Part shown: positions 7,465 through 15,528 of the stretch, one piece after another
How the letters are laid out: every line of letters begins with the position of its first letter
How positions within the stretch are numbered: position 1 is the first letter of the stretch
Assembly: GCA_002433075.1 (NCBI GenBank)
Contig: DJHM01000042.1
Location: 151,983-175,749 of the forward strand
Length of the DNA: 23,767 bases
Direction of reading: 5' to 3'
DNA from: Latescibacteria bacterium UBA6620
GTDB taxonomy: Bacteria; Latescibacterota; UBA2968
Notes under the pieces: generated by a model
Told to the model about the DNA's origin: nothing
Database searches by the model: none
Seen by the model: the letters and a program-made list of their open reading frames with translations, nothing else
Made by a program: the position numbers and the translations under genes

Positions 7465-7498
7465 GTTTAGGGGAACGGGCGGGAGCCCGTTCCCAAAC
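7465..7498. repeat. Long hairpin directly before the methyltransferase ribosome-binding site (palindrome copy 2)
   Basis: GGGAACGGGC (7471-7480) is an exact reverse complement of GCCCGTTCCC (7485-7494) with a GGGA tetraloop. GTTT (7465-7468) and AAAC (7495-7498) extend it past a two-base bulge. AGGAAGAAAGGA (7500-7511), the ribosome-binding site of the next gene, follows immediately, so the stem could stop upstream transcription or affect ribosome access. Confidence 0.55.
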
Positions 7499-7516
7499 AG
7501 GAAGAAAGGAACGTGA

Positions 7517-8179
7517 ATGAGTAGCAAAAATGAATACATCCCGGAGAACGTTTACGACTACATCCTTGACTCCACCCTTCGTGACGGCCCCCAGCTGAAG
7601 GCGCTTCGCGACGAGACGGTCGATCTGCCGGGTGCGATTATGCAAATCTCACCTGATCAGGGGCAATTTATGTCGCTGCTCGTGAACCTGATTGGCGCCA
7701 AGCGGGCCATCGAGGTGGGCACCTTCACAGGCTACAGTGCACTCGTCGTCGCTCTTGCCCTGCCCGAGGACGGGCTCCTCGTCGCGTGCGACATCGATGC
7801 CGAAATGCCAGCCGTCGGCCAGCGCCACTGGGAAAGTGCGGGAATCGCGGGCAAAATCGACCTTCGGATCGGCCCCGCTGTCGAATCACTCGACGCCCTC
7901 ATCGCCGACGGTCAGAGCGGCACGTTCGATATCGCTTTCATCGATGCCGACAAAGAGAACTACGGCGAATACTACGAGCGCTGTCTCACACTCCTCCGGC
8001 AGCGAGGCTTGATTCTGATCGACAATGTGCTCTGGGGCGGCCGCACCGCCGATGCAAGCAACAACGAAGAGACCACCGTCGCCATTCGGGAACTGACGAA
8101 AAAGATGCAGGCGGATGATCGCATCGACTTCTCGCTGATCCCCGTCGCGGATGGGTTGTCGTTGGCTGTGAAGAGGTGA
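7517..8179 (+). CDS. Class I SAM-dependent O-methyltransferase (caffeoyl-CoA OMT-like, family 3)
   Basis: The protein has 220 residues, the usual length for this small metal-dependent O-methyltransferase family. SAM motif I is 'AIEVGTFTGYSALVVALALP' (about 65-84), with Asp92 at the end of the next strand to hold the ribose. Metal-binding residues are expected at Asp143 ('FIDADKENYGEYYE') and at Asp170-Asn171 ('LIDNVLWGG'), and both are present. Bacterial members methylate catechol-type hydroxyls; the substrate here is unknown. The ribosome-binding site is AGGAAGAAAGGA and a strong hairpin precedes it. There is no signal peptide. The frame is intact and no obvious pathway partner is adjacent. 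Confidence 0.92.
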   Translation: MSSKNEYIPENVYDYILDSTLRDGPQLKALRDETVDLPGAIMQISPDQGQFMSLLVNLIGAKRAIEVGTFTGYSALVVALALPEDGLLVACDIDAEMPAVGQRHWESAGIAGKIDLRIGPAVESLDALIADGQSGTFDIAFIDADKENYGEYYERCLTLLRQRGLILIDNVLWGGRTADASNNEETTVAIRELTKKMQADDRIDFSLIPVADGLSLAVKR

Positions 8180-8222
8180 AGAAGGAGAGAAGGAAGAAGT
8201 GGAGAAGAAAGGCGTTTATCCC

Positions 8223-8257
8223 TTCTGAACTCTGCATTCTGCACTCATCATTCTCAA
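8223..8257. repeat. Degenerate heptamer tandem repeat, five units
   Basis: Five consecutive 7-base units read TTCTGAA, CTCTGCA, TTCTGCA, CTCATCA, TTCTCAA, followed by CTC. Consensus is about (T/C)TCTGCA. It lies between the methyltransferase and the next gene, after an AG-rich stretch (8176-8215). Confidence 0.5.
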
Positions 8258-8295
8258 CTCGCTCTCGACACCGGCCGAAAGAAAACGAGCCACCT

Positions 8296-9182
8296 ATGTC
8301 ACCCAGGATAAAGTGGTCAATCCTCGCCACACCCGCTCTCCTGCTCACCCTCGGCAGTGCAGCTGCCGACCCTTTCAGCGACTATTGGTATCAGGGCCTG
8401 GCCGAAATCACGAGCTACGACCTGAAGCAGGCGCGCTACGGTGAAATCCACGAGGGCCAGGCTGTCCTGATCTTCGTGACGGAGGACTTCTCCGAATCCA
8501 AACACGTGAAGCTGGATCGCCCGGGTGGACCTGACGCGGTTAGTGTCCTGAGCTGAACGCGACCCGCAAGTTCAACACGGGCATCTATCCGTACTCGATG
8601 ATGACATCGGTCTTTACCCCTATGAGCGCGGATCGTTATCCTCGCACGCTGAAAGTCACGACGACCTCACAGGAGTGGTGCAGACACACGTTCACTCAAC
8701 TGAACCTGGACGGCGCTGGCTACCGGGCTCGCCTCTATTCTTATTTCGAGCGCGAAAGCGACCGAAGCATCCGAATCGACTCAACTCTGCTCGAGGACGA
8801 GATCTGGAATTGCATCCGTCTCTCTCCCGACGCACTTCCGACCGGGGAGGTACGGCTCATCCCCGGCACGATCTTTCAGCATCTGCGACATAACGCCTGG
8901 GGTGCCCAGACTGCCACAGCCAGTCTTGCCGACGATCCCCAAGATCCGGCTGTCCGTGTCTACACGATCGCCTATTCAGACATTCGTCGTAAATTGGACA
9001 TCCGCTTTACCAGACAGTTCCCCCACACCATCGAATCGTGGACGGAAACCAGCCGTGGCCGAAGCCCGGACGCTCCGGAGCTCGTTACGAGAGCGACCCG
9101 CAAGAAACGCATTCAGCTCGACTACTGGCGTAGGCACGACCTCGCAGATCTGCGCTACCGCGAGCAACTCGGCCTGGACTAA
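8296..9182 (+). pseudogene. Secreted conserved protein of unknown function, one frameshift
   Basis: The ATG at 8296 begins 'MSPRIKWSILATPALLLTLG', a Sec signal likely cut after 'SAAA'. The mature part starts 'DPFSDYWYQGLAEITSYDLK'. The first frame ends at TGA 8554-8556, while the continuation 'LNATRKFNTGIYPYSMMTSV' is in another frame with no start of its own. Adding one A in 'CTGAGCTG' (about 8550) gives a smooth 295-residue protein ending 'RIQLDYWRRHDLADLRYREQ'. I believe this matches a conserved family of secreted hypothetical proteins from environmental bacteria, but I cannot name a function. A one-base deletion in a two-A run could be either a real mutation or a base-calling error. Confidence 0.7.
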
Positions 9183-9333
9183 AGGCGACGGCGTTTTCAA
9201 CTGAGCGATCGCAGCAACGATCTCCCCCGATCGGTCTGACATCTGGCCGAGTCTCTCATCGGCCTCTTTCAAGTATTTCGTCTCGTAGCAGCTTGCGCTG
9301 CGAGGACAGGTGGTCTTCTCTCTAGGAATTTGT

Positions 9334-10185
9334 ATGCAATTCGGTGCACACGAATCGATCTCCGGCGGTGTCTTCAACGCCATCACACGAGGGCAGACGG
9401 CCACTTGCGACACCATCCAGATCTTCAACAAGTCGAACAACCAGTGGCGAGCGAAGAAGCTTACGCAGGAAGAAATCGACAAGTATCTCGCCCGCATCGA
9501 GGACACGGGCGTTACCGTCGCGTGTTCTCACTCAAGCTATCTCATCAACATCGGTTCACCCGACGATGCGCTGGGCGAAAAATCGCGTAACTCGTTGCAG
9601 GAGGAAGTGGAACGTTGCAATCGGCTCGAGATTCCGAACCTGGTCTTTCACCCGGGTTCCCACGTCGGGTCCGGCGAGGAACCGGGGATGGATCGGGTCG
9701 CGGACCGCTGCAATCGTGTCCTAGCAGACGTAAAGGACAACACCGTCGCGCTATGTCTCGAGACCACCGCCGGGCAGGGTAGCAACCTCGGATACACGTT
9801 CGAGCAGATCGCGTATATGCTGGACCGGATCGAAGACAAGGATCACGTCGGCGTGTGCCTCGACACCTGTCACATCTTCGCAGCCGGCTACCCCATCATC
9901 GATCCGAAAGACTACAAGAAGACGATGAAGACCTTCAACGACGTGATTGGGATCGACAAGCTGAAGATTATCCACGTGAACGACAGCAAGACGGAGTTCG
10001 GGTCGAAGAAAGATCGGCACGAGCACATCGGCGAAGGCCACATAGGTCTCGACGGATTCCGCAACTTTGTCAACGATCGGCGTCTCAAGAAGGTCCCCTT
10101 CATCCTCGAAACCCCGAAGGAAGACGACCTGGAGGAGGATGTCGAAAACCTGAAAAAGCTCCGTTCCCTCGTAAACGGCAAATAG
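9334..10185 (+). CDS. nfo: Endonuclease IV (AP endonuclease family 2)
   Basis: The 283-residue protein starts 'MQFGAHESISGG', the standard N-terminus of the family, so ATG 9334 (ribosome-binding AGGA from about 9323) is better than the GTG at 9310. All nine expected metal ligands of the trinuclear zinc site are in place: His66, His106, Glu143, Asp177, His180, His214, Asp227, His229 and Glu259. Signatures 'CLETTAGQGSNLG', 'CLDTCHIFAAGYP' and 'HVNDSKTEFGSKKDRHEHIG' are intact. It cleaves DNA 5' to abasic sites in base-excision repair and removes 3' blocking groups. It is cytoplasmic and probably a single-gene unit, 151 bases after the preceding gene. The ordinary housekeeping gene shows that not everything in this region is decaying. 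Confidence 0.97.
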   Translation: MQFGAHESISGGVFNAITRGQTATCDTIQIFNKSNNQWRAKKLTQEEIDKYLARIEDTGVTVACSHSSYLINIGSPDDALGEKSRNSLQEEVERCNRLEIPNLVFHPGSHVGSGEEPGMDRVADRCNRVLADVKDNTVALCLETTAGQGSNLGYTFEQIAYMLDRIEDKDHVGVCLDTCHIFAAGYPIIDPKDYKKTMKTFNDVIGIDKLKIIHVNDSKTEFGSKKDRHEHIGEGHIGLDGFRNFVNDRRLKKVPFILETPKEDDLEEDVENLKKLRSLVNGK

Positions 10186-10236
10186 GCCGGAGCCACCCGA
10201 TGCCCTTCTCTATCCCCCTCCCTCTCCACGTCTCTT

Positions 10237-10860
10237 TTGACTGAGCCTCTCGAACTCAGAGCCCCTGGACGCGCGTTTCCGTTCGTCTTCCTCGTCGCCG
10301 GGGGCATCGTCTTGCTGAACGGCATCGCCCTGCTTGTCGTTCCACTACCAGGCAAAGATCGATGGGCCTTCGGCCCTGTGGCCCTCACTTTCGTCGGCGC
10401 CATCGGAATCATCGCCGCAGTGTGGTCGTTCCGTCAACAGTTTCAACTGAGCCGGCTGGCGAGTCTGATCGAGGAGGATCTTCCGCCGATCGACACGGAA
10501 CCCTCCTCCCGACGCGACGGGCTCAGGACGATCCTGGATCGATTGGTCGATGTATCGAACGCTGCGAAGAGCTATCCGAAGGCGGGGGTCGACCTGAAAC
10601 TCTGGATCAACGGACGGGAAGCCACGATCGACCGATCGATGGCCGGCACCTGGACCGTCCGCGCGCAGCTGAAGGGGCAGGACAGATCACGCGTCGAAGC
10701 AGCCCGCGCCTCGGTAATCGAAGGCGAACTGATCTGGTCGGAGGATGAGGCGGAGGAAACGATCGCGGCGGTGGAAACACTCGCCGGAGAAATCTGGGGA
10801 TTGCCGCCCGATTATGAGGTGAGAGCGACGATTGAGGTGTATCGCAGGGAAGACAGCTGA
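10237..10860 (+). CDS. Membrane protein with two N-terminal helices, unknown function
   Basis: This 207-residue protein starts with TTG at 10237; no better in-frame start exists before the preceding nfo stop. Two hydrophobic stretches lie at about 14-36 ('PFVFLVAGGIVLLNGIALLV') and 44-64 ('AFGPVALTFVGAIGIIAAVW'), giving a membrane hairpin. A soluble C-terminal part follows, about 140 residues, with mixed charge and no motif I recognise ('VDLKLWINGREATIDRSM'). It lies 51 bases after nfo and convergent with the Nudix-like gene. Codon use looks like its neighbours. Function unknown. Confidence 0.6.
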   Translation: MTEPLELRAPGRAFPFVFLVAGGIVLLNGIALLVVPLPGKDRWAFGPVALTFVGAIGIIAAVWSFRQQFQLSRLASLIEEDLPPIDTEPSSRRDGLRTILDRLVDVSNAAKSYPKAGVDLKLWINGREATIDRSMAGTWTVRAQLKGQDRSRVEAARASVIEGELIWSEDEAEETIAAVETLAGEIWGLPPDYEVRATIEVYRREDS

Positions 10861-10882
10861 GCGGGAGATACGGTGAGCGGGG

Positions 10883-10954
10883 GAGCGGGGGTGGCATTTA
10901 CTATTTGACGAAATGGCGCGACAGGAGATGGCGATTCTGTCGCCACACCCGCTC
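10883..10954. terminator. Nested inverted repeats between convergent genes
   Basis: TGGCGA (10929-10934) and TCGCCA (10940-10945) form a perfect 6-bp hairpin with a five-base loop. A wider imperfect pair, GAGCGGGGGTGG (10883-10894) with CCACACCCGCTC (10943-10954), encloses part of it. The position between the plus-strand membrane gene and the minus-strand Nudix-like gene fits a shared terminator. Confidence 0.4.
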
Positions 10955-10985
10955 TCCCCCACACCTGCTCCCCCGTTCTATCCTT

Positions 10986-11567
10986 TCAGTCTCCCCACGG
11001 TAGCCCGTTTTCGACAACCGCCTTCCGCATATTCCCCAGCCACGCACGCCAGAACCAGTTCGTCTTGCTCCCCGACGGGAGATACGCAGAGTCGATTCTG
11101 TATCTCTTGTCGCGATCGATGTCTTCCTTCAGGTAGCCCTCGACAGCCGAGTAGGGAATCCACGCGAAGTTGCTTCGTTCGAGGTAGGTTTCGGTCTGTT
11201 CGGGTGGTGGATGATTCATCACAGCCTGCGCGGGCACGAATGCGACCTCGGCGAAGAAGGCGGCAAATTCTCCATCCATCACGGGCTTCTGTCCCTCGAT
11301 CAGCTTCAGCAGGTCAGCGCGCTTCCAGTAGCCACGCGACTCCTCTTCGCCCTTGTGTGCAGCGGTCTGTGCAAGGGTCTCGCCCTCGCGCGCGCCGCCT
11401 CCAAATCCTGCCCACCCGCGTGAACTGTAGTTGCCGTGTTCGGCCAGAAGGAGATACACCTCGCCCCCGGTCTTGAAGTAGAGTTGCACCCCGGCCGGCG
11501 GCTGGGCCTTCACAGAAGAAAGACAGAGGCCTGTTACCATCATTGCGAGAAAAAACATCCGCTTCAT
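10986..11567 (-). CDS. Secreted Nudix-like protein with degenerate Nudix box
   Basis: The protein has 193 residues from ATG 11567, preceded by GGAAGGTG. 'MKRMFFLAMMVTGLCLSSVKA' is a Sec signal. 'GWAGFGGGAREGETLAQTAA' looks like the start of a Nudix box (G-x5-E), but the following REUxEExG is replaced by 'HKGEEESRGYW', so catalytic Arg/Glu spacing is altered. The rest, 'VPAQAVMNHPPPE' and 'IDRDKRYRIDSAYLPSGSK', looks like a conserved extracytoplasmic subgroup. Nudix enzymes hydrolyse nucleoside-diphosphate-linked compounds; whether this one is active is unclear. It is divergent from the enolase-superfamily gene (248-base gap) and convergent with the membrane gene. Confidence 0.78.
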   Translation of the reverse strand: MKRMFFLAMMVTGLCLSSVKAQPPAGVQLYFKTGGEVYLLLAEHGNYSSRGWAGFGGGAREGETLAQTAAHKGEEESRGYWKRADLLKLIEGQKPVMDGEFAAFFAEVAFVPAQAVMNHPPPEQTETYLERSNFAWIPYSAVEGYLKEDIDRDKRYRIDSAYLPSGSKTNWFWRAWLGNMRKAVVENGLPWGD

Positions 11568-11704
11568 ATGCACCTTCCGGAAAGATGTTTGTAAGCAGTT
11601 ACTATGCATCATACGGAATCACGTCCGAGATCGCAAAAAAGATCGTCAACTTCCCACAAAGACTGGACGGACTCAGGGCCTCGTCCGCAACCCCGAAGAC
11701 CTGA

Positions 11705-11733
11705 TTGCTCAACGCCTGATCCCCCGGTATACT
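11705..11733 (+). promoter_or_regulatory. Candidate sigma-70 promoter
   Basis: TTGCTC (11705-11710), a 17-base spacer and TATACT (11728-11733) lie about 80 bases before the dehydratase start, pointing toward it. The spacing is ideal and the -10 differs from consensus by one base. Confidence 0.4.
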
Positions 11734-11815
11734 GGCGTGCGCCTAATCCGGCCAGGGCAACCACTAACCCTTGCCCATCTCGCAACCCATCTCAACCAAG
11801 CAGGAGAGAAACCGT

Positions 11816-12997
11816 ATGTCCCCATCAGGTGATCTCACAACGACATCGATCCAGCCCAAAATTACGGACATCACGCCTATGGTCCTGCAGGGACCGGACC
11901 GAAACTACACGCTGGTCAAGATCACTGCGGACGACAGCATCTACGGGATCGGCGAAGGCTACGGCAGCCCGGGTATCGGTGTGAAGGCGCAGGTCGAGGC
12001 CATCGCACCGACCCTCATTGGCAAGAATCCGCTGGAAATCGACGCGCTCTACACTGGGATGGGCACCCGCACCGACGGCTCCGCCCACGCCCTGATGCGC
12101 GCGGCGAGCGGCATCGAAATGGCGCTGTGGGATCTCGCGGGCAAAATCCTGGGCGTTCCCTCGACCGTGCTGCTCGGCGGCAAGTTTCGGGACAAGGTCC
12201 GCGTTTACAACCACGCACGACCACGCGACATCCTCGATCCCGCGTCGTGTCGTGAGTGGGCACAGCAGGTGAAAGAGGATCCCGCAGGGTTCACCTGCCA
12301 CAAGTTCGGCTTCCCCCACACGACACCTGAGGCCGACGTCGGACGCGATCTCTCCAACCGAGTGCTGACCAGCAAGGAATTGCGACAGATCGGGGAGGGC
12401 TTCGGGAACTGCCGGGACGCACTCGGCTGGGACCACGACATTATGGTTCACTGCCACTGGGAGTATGATACCCGAACGGCGATCCAGATTGCGGAAGCCG
12501 TCGCGCCGATTAAACCGTTCTGGTTCGAAGACGGGATGATCGTGAACTATACCGAGAGTTGGAAACGGCTGACCGCCAGTTCCCCCGTCCCGATCTGCAC
12601 GGGGGAGAATCTGTGGCGGCGACAGGAGTTCGCGGATTTCATCGTCCACCAGGGCTGCGACATCCTGCACCCGGACCTGCGCAACAGTGGTGGTTTCCTC
12701 GAGAACAAGCGCATCGCAGATATGGCCGAAGTGTGGGGCCTTCCGATGGCCACCCACAACACCGGAAGTCAGCTGAACACCTGGGCGACCTGTCAATGGG
12801 CCGGATCGATTCGCGATTTCCTCGCGTGTGAGACGATCACCGGCAAGGGAGGGTGGATGGATGAAGTCCTGATTCTCGACGGGCCCTACATCGAGAACGG
12901 CCATCTACGGATCACGGAGAAACCGGGGCTCGGCGTCGACCTGAACCCGGATGTCGTGAAGGCCCATCTTGCGGATGGCGAGACCTGGTGGGGATGA
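11816..12997 (+). CDS. Mandelate racemase/muconate lactonizing (enolase superfamily) enzyme, probable sugar-acid dehydratase
   Basis: The 393-residue protein starts at ATG 11816 after CAGGAGAGAA (11801-11810). It has the capping-domain start ('ITDITPMVLQGPDRNYTLVK') and the barrel 'ASGIEMALWDLAGKILGVP'. Metal ligands 2 and 3 are Glu238 ('WFEDG') and Glu264 ('CTGEN'). Asp287 ('LHPDLRNSGG') and His314 ('MATHNTGS') form the usual His-Asp dyad. At the first ligand position the usual Asp-x-His reads His212-Cys-His214 in 'IMVHCHWEYD', an unusual change. Members abstract the alpha proton of sugar acids, then dehydrate or racemise. Galactonate/mannonate dehydratase-like activity is plausible but not shown. 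It is a single gene, divergent from the Nudix-like gene. Confidence 0.92.
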   Translation: MSPSGDLTTTSIQPKITDITPMVLQGPDRNYTLVKITADDSIYGIGEGYGSPGIGVKAQVEAIAPTLIGKNPLEIDALYTGMGTRTDGSAHALMRAASGIEMALWDLAGKILGVPSTVLLGGKFRDKVRVYNHARPRDILDPASCREWAQQVKEDPAGFTCHKFGFPHTTPEADVGRDLSNRVLTSKELRQIGEGFGNCRDALGWDHDIMVHCHWEYDTRTAIQIAEAVAPIKPFWFEDGMIVNYTESWKRLTASSPVPICTGENLWRRQEFADFIVHQGCDILHPDLRNSGGFLENKRIADMAEVWGLPMATHNTGSQLNTWATCQWAGSIRDFLACETITGKGGWMDEVLILDGPYIENGHLRITEKPGLGVDLNPDVVKAHLADGETWWG

Positions 12998-13001
12998 CAT
13001 C

Positions 13002-13029
13002 GAAGATTGAGGATTGAAGATCGAACATT
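13002..13029. repeat. Degenerate heptamer tandem repeat, four units
   Basis: Four consecutive 7-base units read GAAGATT, GAGGATT, GAAGATC, GAACATT directly after the dehydratase stop. The period is the same as at 8223-8257, but the consensus differs. Confidence 0.5.
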
Positions 13030-13136
13030 GGAGCAATGGCTTCTGTGACACTAACGGTAGAAGGGCAGAGTCAGTGCTGACCGGAAACCTTTGAGGCGCT
13101 GGATACGCCACATCAACAGACATCAGGCAAAATCAG

Positions 13137-13180
13137 ACGAGGGGGCGACCGTTGGGATTCTGGACGGTGTGCCCCCTCGT
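13137..13180. terminator. Strong two-stage hairpin, probable shared terminator
   Basis: ACGAGGGGGC (13137-13146) is an exact complement of GCCCCCTCGT (13171-13180). Inside, ACCGT (13148-13152) pairs with ACGGT (13164-13168). TTTC follows on the plus strand. It lies between the convergent dehydratase and methyltransferase genes. Confidence 0.6.
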
Positions 13181-13231
13181 TTCAGTTCGGCGTGTGGACT
13201 CGAAGCTCAGATCTGAAGCTTCTTCGCAGAG

Positions 13232-14024
13232 TCATCTCGTAGCCACGAAAACCATTTCGTCTGTGTGAGCCTGGGTGAACGCTTCGTGGGTGAAGTTTCC
13301 TGTAACCTTGATATCCGAGAAGCCGGCTCCTTCCAACATCCCCAACACCTCGTTGCGATGATACCAGTGGGTCGATCCTTCCCGCACCTCTTCCTCGACG
13401 AGATTTTTTCCATCGAAGATCTCGTACTTCCGTTCCCGCATCGTGTACTGACCAACTGAATCTTCGAACAGTTTCCGCTGTTGGACCACCAGACGGCGAC
13501 CGTCCGGAAGTGGGTGGTCGGACATCAGGCTCCAGGGTAAGTGGGTTCGTCGTCCACATATTCGAAGTAGTACTTGTGAGAAGGCGCCAAGTTAAAGGCG
13601 AGCACGCCACCGGGTTCCAGGTGGGTGTGGCACCGCTTGAGCGCCTCTTTCGCCGCCTCTCTCCCCATCACGCATTGAAAGCTTCCGCACGGGATATAGA
13701 GCGTTCGGTACCGATGAGGCAGGTCCAGCTCCTGCATCTTCTGTTCGTATAGGACCGGCGACAGCCCGGCTGCTTCGCCATCTCTTCGACAGGTCTCCAG
13801 TTGACCGGCAGAGATGTCCCCCCTTCATCGTCCAGATCCATTTTTAGAAACGTCAACAACAACCGGCCCGCACCACACCCCAACTCGAGCGATTTCCCTT
13901 TGTTCTTCTGGATCAAGGCCTGATAGAAGGACTGATCGACCCGCTTGTCGAAGATCGAGATCTGCGACCAGTGAAGTACGGCAAGGCCCGTGAACAGTCC
14001 TGCTTCGTCGATTTTCGTTTCCAT
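13232..14024 (-). pseudogene. Class I SAM-dependent methyltransferase, broken by two frameshifts
   Basis: Three minus-strand segments join into one methyltransferase. Segment 1 from ATG 14024 (AGAGGAAG just upstream) has 'MDETGLF'-like start 'METKIDEAGLFTGLAVLHWS' and SAM motif I 'SLELGCGAGRLLLTFLKMDL'. A frameshift in the C6 run 13818-13823 leads to 'DISAGQLETCRRDGEAAGLS' and 'LDLPHRYRTLYIPCGSFQCV'. A second shift near 13528 (one base lost from a CCC run) joins 'DDEPTYPW' to 'SLMSDHPLPDGRRLVVQQRK', ending '...AHTDEMVFVATR'. Repaired, it is about 264 residues. The TGATG overlap at the second break looks like coupled genes, but both parts belong to a single domain. Both breaks are in homopolymers, so sequencing error is a real alternative. 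Substrate unknown. Confidence 0.72.
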
Positions 14025-14167
14025 CATCTTCCTCTGCTGTGTGTCACTGTCCCAGTTTCGTCCGAACGATCTACGACCTCGAATGAGGTCCACATAACAT
14101 CTCAACGGATGCACCTACGAGGAGGTCGTGGCCCACGGTCGGAAGACGGGGTACGGCCGTCGATACT

Positions 14168-15353
14168 GTGGAGCTGCGAAAGTGTACGTCACAACCGGCC
14201 CAGATATTGAAGACCAGTGGGCAGGCCCGGCCTTTGGATCTCATTATGCGTAGGGATCTCTCCGGTTCGCTGGATACACGAGACCGGTTCGAGATGACAG
14301 GCATTCCGATTCGCCTCACGGCCGTCGCGACCGAAGCCGATCTCGGTGTCACGGCCTGGGTCCTGGGCCAGACGCGTGCGATACCCGACAACTATCTGCA
14401 CGTGGAAATCAACGAAGCCAGGATCGACTGGCTCAACGGAGGGTTCAACTACGGTGAGGTGGTCGCCGAAGCCGTCAACGATGCGGGGGGGGCAATGCGT
14501 TCACGACAGACTACGCCGGGTCATCGAGCATTATGGTCGACCGCATCTATCGCGAAGGTCAGTACGATCTCGCTTCGCTCCGGACGACCATCGACCCAGC
14601 CGAATACCTGTCCGCGCTCCTGATCCAGCGCTTCCCTCGCGACAACCAGATGCAGTCCCTCATCCGACGTCACATCCCGATATCACAGGCGGTGATCGAC
14701 GAAGGCGCCCTTCAGGTCCTCTACCGAGGGGACGTACGCGATCGGGAGAACGGCACGCTTCTGGCGAACATCGAGCAGTCTTTCTACAACGACGTGAACG
14801 TCTACGCCGAATGGACGGGCGATCTCTCGTTTGATGCCAACGCCTTCACGGACGACGTCGACGAGGTCATCGTCACGCCGTTACGCGATGCCCAGACCTT
14901 GTTCGATGAGAATCCCTACCTGACGCGCCTGTTCACCACGCTCTCCGCCGACGAGATGATCCTCGATCCAATGTTCAACTTCAATCCGGACCTGGGCGAT
15001 GTCGACAATGTCCGTCGCGCCACTGCCCGCTGCGAATGTCCTGAAGGGGTTCCGACGGCAGGGAATTCAGGATCGAAGGGCAGGCCGGTCCGGGCCCGAT
15101 TCCGTTCGAGCCGCCTTTTCTTCCCTCCGCCGCTGTCGTTCAGCAGCTAAGCACCTCTGGACCGGCTGAAACGGTGCGAGTTCTGACCGCCATCACCTCC
15201 GACTTTAACAATGACGGAGTGACGACGTTCGATGACCTGCCCAACCTCGCCAATACATTCGGGAAAGCCTCACCACGCTTCGATCTGGATAATGATGGCG
15301 TGATCGGTTTCGGGGATCTGTTGATCTTCGCAAGAACGACCGGAGAGGGATAA
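14168..15353 (+). pseudogene. DUF2330-like protein with dockerin-like C-terminus, truncated and frameshifted
   Basis: Frame 2 carries 'TGIPIRLTAVATEADLGVTA' and 'NYLHVEINEARIDWLNGGFN', which I associate with DUF2330-type secreted proteins. The G8 run 14485-14492 shifts the frame, and frame 1 continues 'NAFTTDYAGSSSIMVDRIY' to about 15040 ('NFNPDLGDVDNVRRATARCE'). Then frame 3 (from about 15060) runs 'GQAGPGPIPFEPPFLPSAAV' to TAA 15351-15353. It ends with two EF-hand loops spaced as in a dockerin: DFNNDGVTTFDD (15201-15236) and DLDNDGVIGFGD (15282-15317). The N-terminal third and any signal peptide are missing; the exact 5' edge is uncertain. Such tails occur on exported proteins of several uncultured phyla. 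The function is not known. Confidence 0.6.
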
Positions 15354-15412
15354 GAGAGGTGGAAAGGGAGACCGTTCGCGTCCCTCCGGGTAATCCTATC
15401 CTAAACCATCGA

Positions 15413-15467
15413 AGGGCCACGGCCCACCTTCGCCAAGGCTTCGGCGAGGTAAACATACCGTGGCCCT
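15413..15467. repeat. Nested inverted repeat, perfect 10-bp outer stem
   Basis: AGGGCCACGG (15413-15422) is an exact reverse complement of CCGTGGCCCT (15458-15467). The 35-base interior holds a second stem, CTTCGCC with GGCGAGG (one G-U pair), around AAGGCTTC. It lies in a 283-base spacer between genes pointing toward each other, so it could be a terminator or an interspersed repeat. Confidence 0.5.
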
Positions 15468-15528
15468 GCACTTTTGTACGGTGATGTGCCAAGGCTACCA
15501 GAACTACGACGACGTGTGGATCTGCTGT

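Larger units (their letters stand above)
7058..7516. other. 459-base non-coding region rich in hairpins
   Basis: I see no convincing gene. Contents: a run of eight Gs near 7087-7094; a CTGAGC/CGAAG repeat (7175-7200); palindrome 7220-7235; a 7-bp hairpin CTCGTGC/GCACGAG with three-base loop (7262-7278); TATAAT at 7284-7289; nested pairs GGCCC/GGGCC (7328-7332, 7375-7379) around TCGCTT/AAGCGA (7341-7346, 7367-7372); and hairpins at 7424-7450 and 7471-7494. Either a structured leader or RNA, or a nest of palindromic repeats. Confidence 0.55.

Noticed and set aside
13520..13530. TGATG stop/start overlap suggesting two coupled genes
   Set aside because: The two sides belong to one methyltransferase: restoring one C in the CCC run gives a continuous 'TYPWSLMSDHPLPDGRR'. 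The overlap is a by-product of the frameshift.
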